Below the pieces are notes generated by a model. The model did not search any database and had not been told where the DNA came from. It worked only from the letters and a program-made list of their open reading frames with translations. A program made the translations under genes and the position numbers. Shown here piece by piece: positions 43,001 through 58,000 of a DNA stretch of 64,000 nucleotides (position 1 is the first letter of the stretch; the number at the start of each line of letters is the position of its first letter). The stretch comes from Cyclina sinensis (taxonomy: Eukaryota > Mollusca > Bivalvia > Venerida > Veneridae): NCBI GenBank assembly GCA_012932295.1, contig JAAONU010000014.1, positions 21,346,011 to 21,410,010 of the forward strand, written 5' to 3'.

Positions 43001-46000
43001 TAAGAGTAAACAGAACATTTTATCACAGTAAAGATTTCCATAGGGACATGATGTGAAAAAAAGATGGCTAATAAACTTTGTGACATATACAGTCTTACAT
43101 GCTCTTCTTCTTATACATGGTATAAAATAACTTTAACTTGTAAATGCAAAATCTACACTTACTTTCAGCAAAACAAAGTCTATGTACAGATATGTCAGTG
43201 AACATCTGTTCAGGTTGTGGGTAGACTAGTTTAGACTGGGTCAGCTGACTCGGAAGGAATGTGAACAGGTGCCCATCATAACCTGCTGGGTACCACTCCA
43301 TCAAATTTCTGGCAGCATTCCAAATGTGATGCTCTTGCACTGAAAAATAATACACAAAAATCCAATTCAAATCAAAGTGGCAAAACTTCAAAAGAGTGTA
43401 GAAAAGGAATGAAATTACAGTTTCAACAGAAAAAAGGTTTGTTTAGAATAAGAATAGTTCAAATGATTGCTTAGACTCTGGGGAATCATTACAACATCTT
43501 GGAAAGAACTAAATCTGAGGTTTTCATCATTAATGTTTTCTACTTTTATATGAATATTACACTTCTTTTTCTCTCTCAGTCTGACTTTTTACAAAAGACA
43601 ATCTCTTTGTGGACAGATATGTTGATTGCACTAATCAAAACAATATGAAACAGGGCACCACAAACAAAAATGTATGGCTTACCTGTCAGCCTTGTGAATA
43701 CTTGTGAACAATCTGCCATTGATTTCAGCATGTTGGCTTTCCATTCTGGGTACAAAAATGGCAAGGTCTTCTTTGCTCCCTAAATTGAAAATTGTAAATT
43801 TTCAGGAAATTCAGAAATTTTACTTTAGGGATATCATTCATTGTTAACAAAAGCATTAAAAACTCTTGAAATATTTCTACTTATTCCAAAATCATACAGC
43901 TAAAACTCATTATGTTCTTCAGCACTTCAATTTGGTTCCAAATGATTTAACCTCACCTTAAATAATTTCTTGTAGAGGAACATTTGTTTTCTTACACTTC
44001 TATTTCTCAATTTCACATGGCTAAAATTCAAGCATAGTGTCATATAAGAACACAGGCCACAAAAATGGAAGTCTCAGTAAAACTTGACTTGTTCAAATAG
44101 AGATCAATTCCACCTGATCCCCACACCACTCAAAAAAAAAAAAACCCTACTAATTGCTTTTGGGCTTGGAAGAACTATCACAAAACACATTAGTATTTGT
44201 AGTAACTTCCTGGTCAACTCTTGTTTAACAGCAAAAGATATTCATTTAACAAACTGCTGCTGAGAGATCACAGAGCCAAACAGGAGTATTCACTGTGTAT
44301 GCTGGAGTATGCATATCGTACAGAGAGCTTTTTACCTCAGCAAGGAGATATGGTGGAGCATTTACAAAGGTTCTGGTCAAGTTTGAAGGCGTATCTGAAA
44401 GATCACAGCAATAAAGAACATAATCAATTATTTTTATATATGTTCAATGCAGTAATGAATTTTCCTTTTTTTTTGCTTTTTAGAATTGACCTTCTGTAAT
44501 ATATAATGTTCAGAATTTCTGTTTTAAAAGGAATACCATGTATGACATGTTGGAAAAAATTTAACAAAATTAGATAACAACTTCTGAAAAGAACAAAATG
44601 AATCAGAAACAAAGTAATTAAACTAAATATGTTTTCATGTCATGTTTTCAATTTATTAACATATATCCTTCAACTGAGTACTCTAGCAAGTTGTAAAAAA
44701 TAAATTTCTGTGGCTAAAATAGGCCTAACTTCTGTATATTCTCTCAGCACTGTCACTTACTTCTAGCTTCATATGGTATAACATAGGAGTTATCTTTATC
44801 AAACTGCCTTGAAAGTAAATGCTGCAGAGGAGGTCATGATGCAAACAGTCATGTTGCTGGTTCGATCCTTGGGTGAGTACTCCAGGGCCAGGACTGCGCC
44901 CACCAGGGTACACTTCTACAACCACACATTCTGCAAAGGCTTTCTCACTGAGAGGCAATAGAAACACGATTATATCATCACTTACACACTGTTTATTTGT
45001 TTATAATCTCCTTATTTGGAATTTTCTTTCATCTTTGTGCTAAAATGCTCATGTCTAGTGACTTTGTAAACAAATACAGTTTTTTTTAGACTAACGTCAA
45101 CATCTTGAACATTCTTCCTATTCATCCTTAATGTAGTATTTACTTGCAAAAATTAGGGTCTTGCAATTTAACAAAAAATAACTTCCATTTAGTAAAAAAA
45201 CTGAAGTATTTTTGACTGGTTTACAAGTTTAACTGGTTATTATTGAATTTTGAAACATTCAATTCATAATCTAATTCAGAAAATCAGTCTAATATTTTTG
45301 CAATTAATTTTTCTTACAATACAGAAACTTAAAATAAACTGGAACAAAACATTTATATTCACTTACAACATTATTATGTATTTAAATCTACTTATTAATG
45401 AAAGCCTTACCTTTCCAGGTAGATAACAAACTTCATTCCTTTCTGGAATCCTCTTGGATATGTGAAACTCTGTAAAGGTTAGAAATAAAATCAGTCTGTT
45501 CTTTGAGTCTAGAGTCATAGCTGGTTGCTTATGCTGGTGTTTAGGTAAAATTTTACATTAAGCTAAAATACCCTTAAATATTACCATCTGTCTCTAACTA
45601 CAGTTTAAAAGACAGGGAAATAATTTTGACTGTTACCACTGGCAAATGAATGCTAAACATGAGGATGTCATGTTCCATAACATCAAACAATGTCCAATAA
45701 GGTCTTTGTAATGAAAGCAAAATAAAGAGCATGAATCCATGACTTCTGCAGTCTTAAGTTCTATCACTGTATAAAACAGCATCATTTCAAAACAGTGTTA
45801 ATCATGCATGTAAGTAATGTCTTACATAAACCTGGATAAACTGTTTAACACACTAGTGCTGAATGTTAAACTTACAGGACACTTGGGGTACTTCAAGAGA
45901 AACTTTGCCCTTTTATTAGATGTTTCAACTGAGACCTGATAATTTCCATACTTCAGCCAGTATTCGTCAACTAATTTCAGATTCCTGTACACCTGCATAC

Positions 46001-49000
46001 ACAGTGACTTCTGAAATGGTAAACAATAAGGATAATAAATGATTACAGCATTATCATAAGCTTTAAATGTGAATTACTGATACTGATCTAACCATGTAAA
46101 AAATCCTGCCAATGTCAAGTAAACTGCACAAATGATAAACCATTTCAAAGTCCAGGGTTGAACAAATCACAATTTGGTTCCTTTTTGCTAGAGACAAAAG
46201 AGGCAATATTATGAAAAAAGTAATTGTATAATAATAATAATAACAGCAATAATAATACTCAAAATAATAATAATAATAACAACAACAACAATAATAATAG
46301 TCTATTTATAGATGCAACACAGTTGGGTGGTTCCTATCTTCCCTATGAGCCTCTCAAAAGTATATACATTATTTACAAAAATGACATTAGTATGACATCA
46401 AGATTTTAAACATATTTTACAGCTTGTGAAATTACATTTCCTTAGAGATGAAGACATACATATAATAAACAACCTGTATTTGTATGGAAAATGCTTAGGG
46501 TCTAATGCCAGTTCTAAGACCTGTACTCTATGTGATCTTACTTCTAGTTCATCAAAGAATCAACCAGAATATCTAAGGATTTCTTTTTACTTACAGATTA
46601 TCTTTAGCCTTAAATTTCTAGCAACTTAAATGAAATTATACTGCAGGATCAAAATGTTCCTGAAGACCTGACATGTATTTTAAGAGGGGAAAATTCCATG
46701 AATGAAACTGAAGCGAGCTAGCGACATGCTAGTGCTTGGATAACCTAGTCCTTATTGTGACCATACCCTTCTCTGACCCAACAAATCTCTCAGAACTATA
46801 CTTCCTGCAAGACTCAGATAGAAAACCACAAACCTTGTCTTTTGGGGGCCCTTCTGCCACTCTTTGCAGTGTTTCAACACTGTCCTTGGAATCTGTAATC
46901 TCTACACTTAATCTGAAGTGACATAAAAAATGTTCACAAAAATTTTGCACTCTTGTTTACACAACTCAACATGTTAAATTTCAATAAATTAACTAAGAGC
47001 TAACTAGAAAAGTGTTTCTAAAAATATTTGTGATGCCAGCACAAGGGCTGTTGTTGAAAAACAACTTTTCTCTGACAAAATATGTGTACATTTGTGCCAA
47101 AGTTACTTGAAAGTCAATTCAGGCATAACGAAGTTATAGCCCAGAACAGAAAAGGCAGAAAAGTGGGACAGTATCATAGACCACATGTCTCTGAGTTAAA
47201 GAAAAACCTTTAAAAAGAAGTTACCTGTGTTGATGACTGCTCTGGTGCACTTGATCTGAAGATTCTCCAAACAAGATCTTCATTTCGTCTTCAGTATAAG
47301 TTCTCCCTGACTCTAGAGACGTCCACTCTATCACAACAGCATTGATCACAGCATCTTCAAAATAAACAGCAAAATAAAAAAAATGATGAACTATTGTCTC
47401 CATTCTTTTATCATGCATTACTCTTATTCATCTAGGAAACTCTGAAAAAGACTAGATGGGTGTTCAGTGGAACACTTGTGTCGCCCTTGGGTACTCTGTT
47501 AGAATAACTAAAAAGGTAAACAAGAGCCTGCTGGAAAAGACAGCATGCTAGTCCAAGTACAAAAAGACCTGTCCATAGACAACATGCTCCACTTTTCTCA
47601 GTGCTGGATAATTAATTATAAGCCAAGTTAAACAAGAGGCCCAAGTGAAAAAAAATTGAGTGGGGGAGGGCAAGTACCTAGTCATACAAGATAAAAAAAA
47701 AAATTCGGGTCAAGTACTTATGTATTTAAAAAAATAAAAAAATGCCCCCCATGCAGAGGGGATGGTGGGGGGGGGAGTTCTTACCCATCTCATGTCAGTT
47801 AATATTTTATTTCTAGGCTTAAGAAGTTTTTTTCCTATATATAAGTATAAGCAAAATCAAGTGACACCTTGGAGTGGGGCTTACTTTGACCCAAGGGACA
47901 TGGGTACCAACAATCTTTGCAGGGGTCTTGCTGGTGATCAAGTATTCCAAGTTTGAATGGAATATCTTTGACACTTTTTGAGACATGGACATAAAGAAAA
48001 AGGTTAACAAAGAAATTTTAACTTGAAAAAGGGGCATAACATTGCCAAAATAAATTTGAGGGTTATCTGCCCTTGAGAAATGGTGTTGTCTTAAGTGATA
48101 CAATTGTAAGCATTACAACTGGAAAGTTTGATGAAGAAATATTAAGAAATGGCATAGCCAATGTTAAGTTTTCATTACAAAATCCAAGTACAAAAAGGGG
48201 CATAACTCTGTCAATTGTGACCTTGACCTAGTAGATTTTGGCATCACCACGACCCTGTTGTCGTAAGCAATATAATTTGAAAGTTTGATGAGGAAATGTT
48301 AAGAAATGGCAAAGTTATTGCCAAAGTTGAGTTTTCATGACAAAATCCAAGTACATAAAGGAGCATAACTCTGTGAAATGTGAACTTGACCTAAAGATTT
48401 TGGCAACATCCCGACCCTGTTGTCATAAGCAAAACAATTTGAAAGTTTGATAAGATAATGTTTAGAAATGGCAAAGTTATAGCCAACGTTAAGTTTTCGT
48501 GACGGACGGACGGACAAAGCAATCACTATGTATTGTGGTTTCTTCAAAAGGGCAACTCAAAAACATTGCATTTATTTTAAATATCTGAGCATGTTTATTT
48601 TACTCTCAAGCATTTATTTTAAATATCTCAGCATATTCATATTGTCCAAGAAGACTGTTTTTGTTAAGAAACTCAAAAGCTCATTTCCATGCCAAACAGC
48701 TTAGTAGATGTTAAACTGACAACTCCTAATTTCCTCACCTTTGGGTATTTTTAGCTCTTTGAGCCAGTTCTTCTTGTGTTCTATAATTCCGAAAAACTGT
48801 AAGTCCTCAGCACCATCACACCTCACCTTGAACAGAAGGAGATAACTTTACATACAAATACATATCAACAAAAACTAGAACTATCACTAAAGGTGATTAA
48901 TACCCCGACATGGGTGCTTGATTCTGGAACTTAGAATCAATGGCATAAAGTGACATAAGAAACATGGAAATATGTATATATTTTATATTTAATCATATTG

Positions 49001-52000
49001 TATATTATAGAGAAAACAATTAACGGTAGACCATTGAACTGTATATTTTCTAGTCCTGTATCCTGTGATGTTACACCTGTGTACCAAAAATTGTTTAAAT
49101 CTGTCAAGATTTCATGAGTTATCATCCAGAAACCATTTTTCAACCATTTTATTATTTTTAGTGACAGTGACCTTGACCTTGGCCCCACCAGCCCCAATAT
49201 TGAAGTTGACCTGTATGTTATGATGTTACACCTGTGTACCAAAAACTGTTTAAATCTGTCAAGCCATTCATGTGTTATTGTCGGGAAACCATTTTCCTAT
49301 TTTTAGTAATAGTGACTCTGACCTTGGCCCCACCAGCCCCAATATCGAAGTTACACCTGTGTACCAAAAATTGTTTAAATCTGTCAAGTCATTCATGAGT
49401 TATTGTCTTGAAACTGTTTTTCTATTTTGAGTAACAGTGACCTTGACCTTGGCCCCACCAGCCCCAATACCGAACTTGACCTGTATCTTTTAATGTTACA
49501 CCTGTGTACCAAACATTTTTCAAAACTGTCAAGCCTTCCATGAGTTATCGTCAGGAAACTGTTTTTCTATTTTTAGTAACAGTGACCTTGACCCCACCAG
49601 CCCCAATATCGAACTTGACCTGTATCTTATGATGTCACAGCTGTGTACTTAAAATTTTTTTAATCTGTCTAGCCTTTCATGAGTTATCATCCAGAAACCA
49701 TGACGGACCAACAGACCGACCAACAGACCGACAAGCTCACTCTTTGTTTGTGGGTGTATAAAAAACTGACGGTATAGTCACAGGATCAATTTCGACAAAT
49801 TTAAACACACATTTCAGATAGTTATCTCAAGAAGTCTTCTATAGTCTGATCAATTTACAGCAAAAAACCAGTGCCATTAGTTTTCAGTTTGTCCTGAAAC
49901 ATAAGGTAGACAATCCAATGTTAGATTCCTTCCTAATCTGGAGCCAAAAAAAGGGCTCTATTTCTAATGCCAAAAGTAATACATTATATTTATTTCTGAA
50001 ACATTAAGGTAAGACTTCTTATTTTAATTTTGTAGCAGAAACTTAGATGTTGCTCACATATTCTCTTACCTTGAAACCAACTGGGTCTTTTGTTGGATTG
50101 TGCAGAACTACCCATCCATTAAACTCTGTAGTTGTTAGTTTTGTGAGTGTGACAACATCCCCTGGACTTAAAGACAAGAATTGTTATATGTAACACCAGT
50201 CAGTAAGCTAGTGGTCTTAATAAGGAATCTTTATATTTGTAGCAGACCTTATCTGTTCAAAAATTTTGACTTCAGTTCTTCCAGTTCACTTTAGTGTGAC
50301 TTTGAAAGAATCATCAAACTGGTTTTACTGTATGTGAAAACTAACTATAAAAAAATAATGTCAGTGTTATAGATCAAGTGACCTAATTATTTCTCCAATG
50401 TCAGTGACATATAAATAGGCCTATAAGAATATTATCTGATGCCAAGCATGAAATTCAGTTTTAGAATATTTTGTTTTGTACATTATACTGTCTGTTCATA
50501 AAAAGGAACTTCTGCTGTTCTCAACAGATAAGATATTTTGAAAATCATGCACATTTACAATTTGATTCAAACAGGGTTTCTTTCTCTTTTTACAAACAAG
50601 TTTACAGCTTATCTTTTTGAGACCCTGTAATGATCAATTTAATTTTAGTTAAACCAATCTACTTCCTTTATTTCAAGAACTCTATACTAATTTAATTTTA
50701 GTTAAACCAATCTACTTCCTTTATTTCAAGAACTCTATACAAAGCCAACAATACCTTATCCACAAGTTTCCATATTTGTAAGTTGCAAAAGATGGTGGAA
50801 TGTTACTTCTCTGAAAATAAGAGAGATTGCAATTTCTAAGTCATATTTCAAAACCTTTAGAACAACTCAGTAGGAACAAAAATGTTAAAAGGTCAATTTT
50901 TTTTTTCAAATTTATCATACTGAAGCCAGTAATGTTAAGAAAAAAATCTAAGCAGCTTTGCAGTTTTTAGAAAACTTAGTACATGTACCACTTAATTATT
51001 GTTACAAACCCAAAAAACATAGCTAATAAGTAGCCAATTAGTAATAAAATCCATGCAGACAATAATGCTCACTATGACACTAATGCAGGTGAAGCTGGTG
51101 AACTAAAACGTAATTCAAAAGTAAGACAGAAACATCAAAAACAGCAGCAAAAGGTAAGGTAAGGTAAGGTAAGGTTTTATTCGTGCAATAAAGTCCATAA
51201 TTAAATACAATGTAAAAGACATAAATTCATAAGTCTAAGCTAATACTACTTAAAATAAATTCTAGCACATATTTCAATATCACAGAGTTTGACTAGATCT
51301 TCACAAACTTTTGATTACATCACAAAAAGCTTATCACAGAAATTGGATGCCACAAATACTACTAACACTTATGATTGTAATTAGTTAAAGCAGTAAAATA
51401 TCACAGAATAATGGATTGGAATGTGCAAAGGATAACCCGTAAAGTCCGAAGACTTATTTCCAACGGGGTCCTTGATCTTACATAAATAAGAATTATGAAC
51501 TGGGTCTTATGATGTTAAACCAGACACTTAAGATGTTTACTGTTAGTCATGTGATGAAATGCTAGACATAGTATCATACTATGCACAAATAGTTGCATGT
51601 ACTGTAAAAACAAATAAATGGTGAATAAATCATAAAAAAGCATAAAAAAGTACTTATTATAAAAAAAAAGTACTAACTAAAAGTACACATATTCAGAATT
51701 TTCAAAGCAAAGAGATATTTAACAATCATAAAAGATTTAAATATACATTGAGGCTCACACAGTACAATGAAATTTAAGTTTCAGGTTAACTCTCTTTAAA
51801 ATCTCAAAAATCAAAAGACACATGAATCTTCAAAACCAACCTCTTGTTCTGTTTTCGGGGTCCAGAACTCCTTTTCGAGAATTTCAACAGCCTCCCCTTG
51901 TGAATGTAGACCTATCATAGGATAACAGGCTAGCTTATTGAAGTTCAGATTCAACTCTATCATCTGGGCCCCATTCTTTCGGAAGAATCCCTTGTTTCGT

Positions 52001-55000
52001 GCAAAGTCAATATCGAATGACATGATGTCACCAACTTTGCATGGCTGTGTTTTTCTCGTTGGCCAACCTGACTCAAGATAGATTCTGCAAAACAGAAAAT
52101 TGTACTGTAAAATATAAAACTGAAACAAAGATCTTACTTCAAATGGAAACAAAAACGGTCCTTCAATTACTTATTTATTGTACAAGTACAAACACATAGT
52201 AACAGGCTGTGTTTATTACTGCTTAAACTGGACAAGATAAATTTACAAAATATATGTTAGATGTTTAAAATAATGTTTTAATTAATTCCTTTTTTACAAT
52301 AACTTGTAGGGAAAAATTTACATATTATCTAAAGCAAGTTTCTTACAGCAACAAAAAGTTCTATTATAATGTTCGGACTAAGCAACTTGAATCGGACTGT
52401 ACATGAAACATACCCTCCATCATCAGCATGGTAACCTATAGACTGGGCATTCCAACCTGGTTGTCTGTTTGGAGCATAGTTATGGGGGCCTAAACCCATT
52501 GCAATTGTTCCTTTCTGGCCAACTGCTAAAACTCCTGTAACAAAAGAAATGAATATGAAATATTTACACCATGCCCATTAACTACTGTCATGAACATGTA
52601 CTAATAGAAGTACCGGTATTAAATAAATAATTCAAAACAGTATGTTCCAGCTTAACCCTAAATTCCTTTAAGCATGTCTTATAGCACCAAAAACAACAAA
52701 GATCCATGTTAAACATGGCCATTCCCCACAAAAGCTATGTTGCTAATGGAAATGCAGCATATAGGGAGATAAAGAAATAGGCCTTGGATACTAGAAGTGC
52801 ACATCCATGGAATGGTAATGTACTTTATTATGAAATTTCAAGTAAATCACTCATTGAGATTTTCACTTAATGCTGTGGCACATCACTGAAACAGTTCCCA
52901 CAAAAGTGTAATGGATGGATTGACAGAAAGACAGATGGAAACCATTACCATATCCCCTACCAATGGCAGGAACATACTGTGAAATATCAATGACATCCTT
53001 GCAATTGTTTTTTGAGTCATGTTTCAGATATGTGTATTAATATTATGATTAATGAAAGGAGGTTATTCAAATACAGTGTAAGATAGTTATTTTGTTCTTG
53101 CACAATCGTCAATGCACCTTCACTTCATGTTCTCTATCAGTATGTGGACTAGGATAAACAAAATTGCATAATATTTTAGTTATCTCTGGACAAGAATTAT
53201 TAACAAGAGGGCCATGACAGCCCTACATCTGTCACTGGGTACTATTCAACTAATAACTTACGGACAGAGAACCTGTCAAACTCTTTTGTCATAGGTCGAA
53301 CTGCTATCAACTGACCAACAGGGATTGCACTTGACATTGACTCATACCTGCAGCCATAAAAAATTGTATGTAAATGAAGCAAAAATAAATTCTTAAATAA
53401 TAAACAAAAATCATTTCAAGAGTTTAAATTTCCACTTTCTTCCTGGGCTAATAGCATAGTAATTAGCCTCACCTTCACAAATACCATGTTTGTTATAAAA
53501 AAAAAATCTGCATCTCTTCACTTGACCTAAATTCTTAACTATCCAAACATTAACAGTACCTAAAATTTTCATTTATATTCATTAATTTTAAGTTCTTATG
53601 ATAATAACAATAGAAAAATGAGTTGCATGAAAAAAAAAATGCCAATCCCACTTACATGACAATGCCTGATTCATGTATGACCTTGACTTCTCGACCTACA
53701 CTTGCGAAGTACTGAGGTTCAATCTGAAGGCGGTCCTCAGCTCTCTTTGCATCTTCTGACACCAGTAGAGAGGCTCCCTGAAAAAAGGAAGACATTAAAC
53801 TGTGATATTTCTTTGTCTAAGTTTCAGTTCCCTATTAACTGGCAATGCATTGGCAATGTACTTATAGCTTGGAAATCAACAAATGTTTTACATGAATTCT
53901 ATATAGCCATTTTGTTGATGGTATGCAAGACTGGATAAAACATGTCTGTACCACCACCACTTTGTATCACTGAAAGAATGAAGGATAATCATCAATCCCT
54001 AGAATTTTTACCTCCAAAGATAAAACTATTAAGTGTGGTGAAAAAATTGCCAAATTCTTTGATGCCAGCCCATCAGTAGTTACAGATGTTGTAACTGTCT
54101 TGTGTAAATGTAATTTTTCACTCTTCCACTGTATTTACTTACTAGTGGATCTGTAAGTCTGATTTTGACTTGATCTCCATTTTGTAAGACAAGGTCTGGT
54201 TCCTTGCCAGTGAGGGGGACCGTCTTCAAGTCTTTGACACTAGCTGCCAGTCCTGGAAATGCCTTCATTATTGAACCATCAGACTCCCTGGAAAAATTAT
54301 TTGTTGTTGACAATTCTTCATTCAACATTTACAAAATTCAGCCCTTAAACCAACTTGCAATATTAATGGCAGTTGTGTTCATCTTTTTCCAGAGTCCCTG
54401 GGGTCAGAATTGGCCCCGCCCCGGGGGTCACTTGATTTTACATAGAGTTATATAATGAAAACCCTAAAAATCTTCTTGTCAGAAACCACAAGGCCTGGAG
54501 CTTAGATATTTGGTGAGAGGCATCATCTAGTGGACCTCTACAAAGATTGTTCAAATTATGACCCTGGGGTCAGAACTGACCCCGCCCAGGGCTTACTTGA
54601 TTTACATAGAGTTATAAAGGATAACTTTAAAAATCTTCTTGTAAGAAACTACAAGGCATGGAGCTTAGATATTTGGTGTTGAGCATTATCTAGTAGACCT
54701 CTACTGAGATTGTTCAAATCATGGCTCCTGGGTCAAAATTGGCTCCGCCCAAGGGGTCACATGTTTTACATAGAGTTATATAGCAAAAAACTTTACAAGA
54801 GGGCCATGATGGCCCTAGATCGCTCACCTGAGTATTTTGGCTGTAGGTTTGCAGTTAAGCAGTATTTCATGTTTTAATTGAAAATATGTAAGTAATGTCA
54901 ATATAAATATGTAAATATGTAAAATATCAGTCAATAAATAAAGGCTCTATGACAGAAAGTAGAAATGTCTATCATATGCTATGGTGACCTTGACCTTGAC

Positions 55001-58000
55001 CCAGTGACCTAAAACCCTACCCATGGGTAGAGGTTCATGCAAGGATCCTATATACCGAATATCAAAGATATTGGTCTTTAAATGAAGGCTCTATGAGGTA
55101 CAGTATATAAACCTATTTTTAGCCTCGGTGACCTTTAACATAATCTAATAATTCGAAAAAGCTTGATAAAGCTTGTTTCATACCAAAATCTTAGATCTCA
55201 GGGCCTTGTGGTTTCAGACAAAAAGATTTTTAAAGTTTTACTATATAAGCCTATGTAGAATCAAATGACCCCTGGGTAGGGGCCAAATTTGACCCCAGGT
55301 GTATAATTTGATCAAACTTGGTAGAGGTCCACAAGACAATGCTACATACCATATCTTAAGGCTCAGGTCCTTGTGGTTTCAGATTAGAAGATTTTCAAAT
55401 GTTTCCCTATGTAAAATAAGTTGACCCCCGGGGCGGGGCCAAATTTGACCCCAGGGGCATAATTTGAACAAACTTGGTAGAGGTCCACAAGATAATGCTA
55501 CATACCAAATCTTAGATCTCGGGGCCTTGTGGTTTCAGACAAGAAGATTTTTAAAGTTTTACTATGTAAGCCTATGTAAAATCCATTGACCCCCGGGTAG
55601 GGGCCAAATTTGACCCCAAGGGCATAATTTGATCAAACTTGGTAGAGGTCCACAGGACAATGTTACATACCAAATCTTAAGGCTCAGGGCCTTGTGGTTT
55701 CAAACAAGAAGATTTTTAAAGTTTCACTATGTTAAATAAGTTGACCCCTGGGTCCGGGCCAAATTTGATCCCAGGGGCATAATTTGAACAAACTTGTTAG
55801 AGGTTCACAAGACAATGCTACATACCAAATCTTAAGGCTCAGGGCCTTGTGGTTTCAGACAAAAAGATTTTCAAAGTTTTTCCTTTAAGTTGCCATAGCA
55901 ACCAGAGTTCTTGATGGAATTGAATTCTTTGAACAACTTTAGTAGAGTTTCATGCAAGGAACATCCCAGGCAAGTTTCATTAAATTTGGCCCACAGGTTT
56001 CAGAGGAGATGTCGTTTGAATGAAATTGTTGACGGACAATGGACAAAGACCAGTCACAATAGCCCACCATGAGCCAAAGGCTTAGGTAAACTAAAAATTC
56101 TTCTTGTCACAAACTGCAAGGCCTGGAGCTTAGATATATGGTAGTATGCACTGTGACCACAGTGGGGTCATCCCCCCTCCCCTGGGGGTCACTCCCCCCC
56201 ACCCCCAAAATTTTTTTTTCTCAATTTTTAAGTTTCGCTATGGCAATAAAATTTGGACCATTTGTACAGTTTTTCAAGACGATTTCAAAAACATTATTCC
56301 TTGACCTATATTTTTGACCTACTGACCTACTATTTTGTTTTTCAGCTACAGCAATGAAATTTGGACCATGTGCACAGTATTTTGTTTCGATTTTAAAAAT
56401 GTCATTGCATGACCTAAATTTTTTACCTACTGACCTACTTTTTGTTTCTGGACCTATGGCAATGAAATTTGGACCATGTGTACAGTTTTTGGTTCCAATT
56501 TCAAAAAAGTCATATCATGACCTATATTTTTGACCTACTGACCTACTTTTTAGTTTTAAAGCTACGGCAATGAAATTTGGCCTGTGTGTACAGCTTTTCG
56601 TTCCGATTTCAAAAATGTCGTCTCATGACCTATATTTTGACCTACTGACCAACTTTTTGTTTTTGGAGCTATGGCAATGAAATTGCATTGGTCCATTTCT
56701 GTGATATGCATCATTACATTCATAAAAATTTCTTTCATCTTTGAAGCCAGGTGAGCGCTTTAGGGCCATTGGCCCCCCCTTGTTCACAGATTCAAGACTT
56801 CACTAGTATAAAGTTATTAATACAAAATAATTTTTAAATACCTAAGCCCTTATTGTTATTACAATATTCTGTCCATCATTCAATAGTCCAAAACATGAAG
56901 ACAAAAATATAAGTGTGGTATTTCTGAAACAGAAGCAACAAATTAACTTACTCTCTCAGACAAAGTATCTTTTCATCAGCTGACAGATTGGTAAATTCCA
57001 CTTCATTGTAGATATAGGGATCTAAGGGCACAACAGATTCCTTCAGAGGGTCCCTAAGTATCTGTATCTCAGTACTGTTTTCTCCCTCTGTAGGTGTAGT
57101 TTTTGTAGTTTTCTCCACTATGCTCTTCTCCACTTGAGTGACAGAGTTGCAGTGTGGTCTGAGTCGAGATCGAATATCCTACAATGAATTATTTGCCTTT
57201 ATTTTATGTCATGAAGTCCAGAAAAATACCTAAATTTACCTAAAAACATTGGTACTCATTGGCTATATGCCTTAAACATAGACAAATCCATCAATAAGTA
57301 GAAATAAGAAATATTACAGGCATATTTTACTAAATGAAGGCATTTACAAGAGTACACTACAGGTTTTTTACTGAAAATTTGAAATATGCAAATTCTTCCC
57401 TTGCCAGTGTGAATCAGTTTTTACTCCAATCCTGATTAAAACACCATTAAGTGTACAGAAGTTCATATATGTTTCAGTATTTTATTTGGACAAACTTTAG
57501 TATAAAGAACATTAACAATAAAGTTTGTCAACACCCTGTGCTGATGTTTCTTGCACACAAAGTATAACATAAGAAGATCAAGAAATTTTTTTCTTCTTTT
57601 TGCTTTCAAAATGAGGTCTTTATTTATTTTTTTTTCAAAGTCCTTTAAAAATTGTATCTGACATAAAACAGTAACATAATTCTTCAAGAAGCTCTGCTCG
57701 CATAATTTAAAAAGAATGCTGACTACATACCCACAATTCCTTTGCACAAGAAATGCAAATACCACAGCTTTCACAACCAGATGTATCTGCACAGCAGCCA
57801 CTCTGTCTCAGAAATTCTCCCATGATGCCATTCCAGGGACAGTCACCCCCACAGCAATGGTTGCACAGTGTACACACTGACTGAACCACTGAACAGTTGG
57901 TGTTTTTCATCCAGGAATGTTTACAACCAACAGATACATTCACTGTCAAAGGAAAAAAGAGAAACAACCTGAGATCTCAAACTACTCATTCAAGTCAATA

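Noticed and set aside
44336..44394. Exon-like minus-strand segment (TPSNLTRTFVNAPPYLLAE) with good splice borders
   Set aside because: It is 59 nt and lies between two phase-0 exons; including it breaks the frame, so it is probably chance or at most a rare poison exon.
46224..46409. Asn-rich plus-strand ORF
   Set aside because: AAT/AAC microsatellite without coding context.
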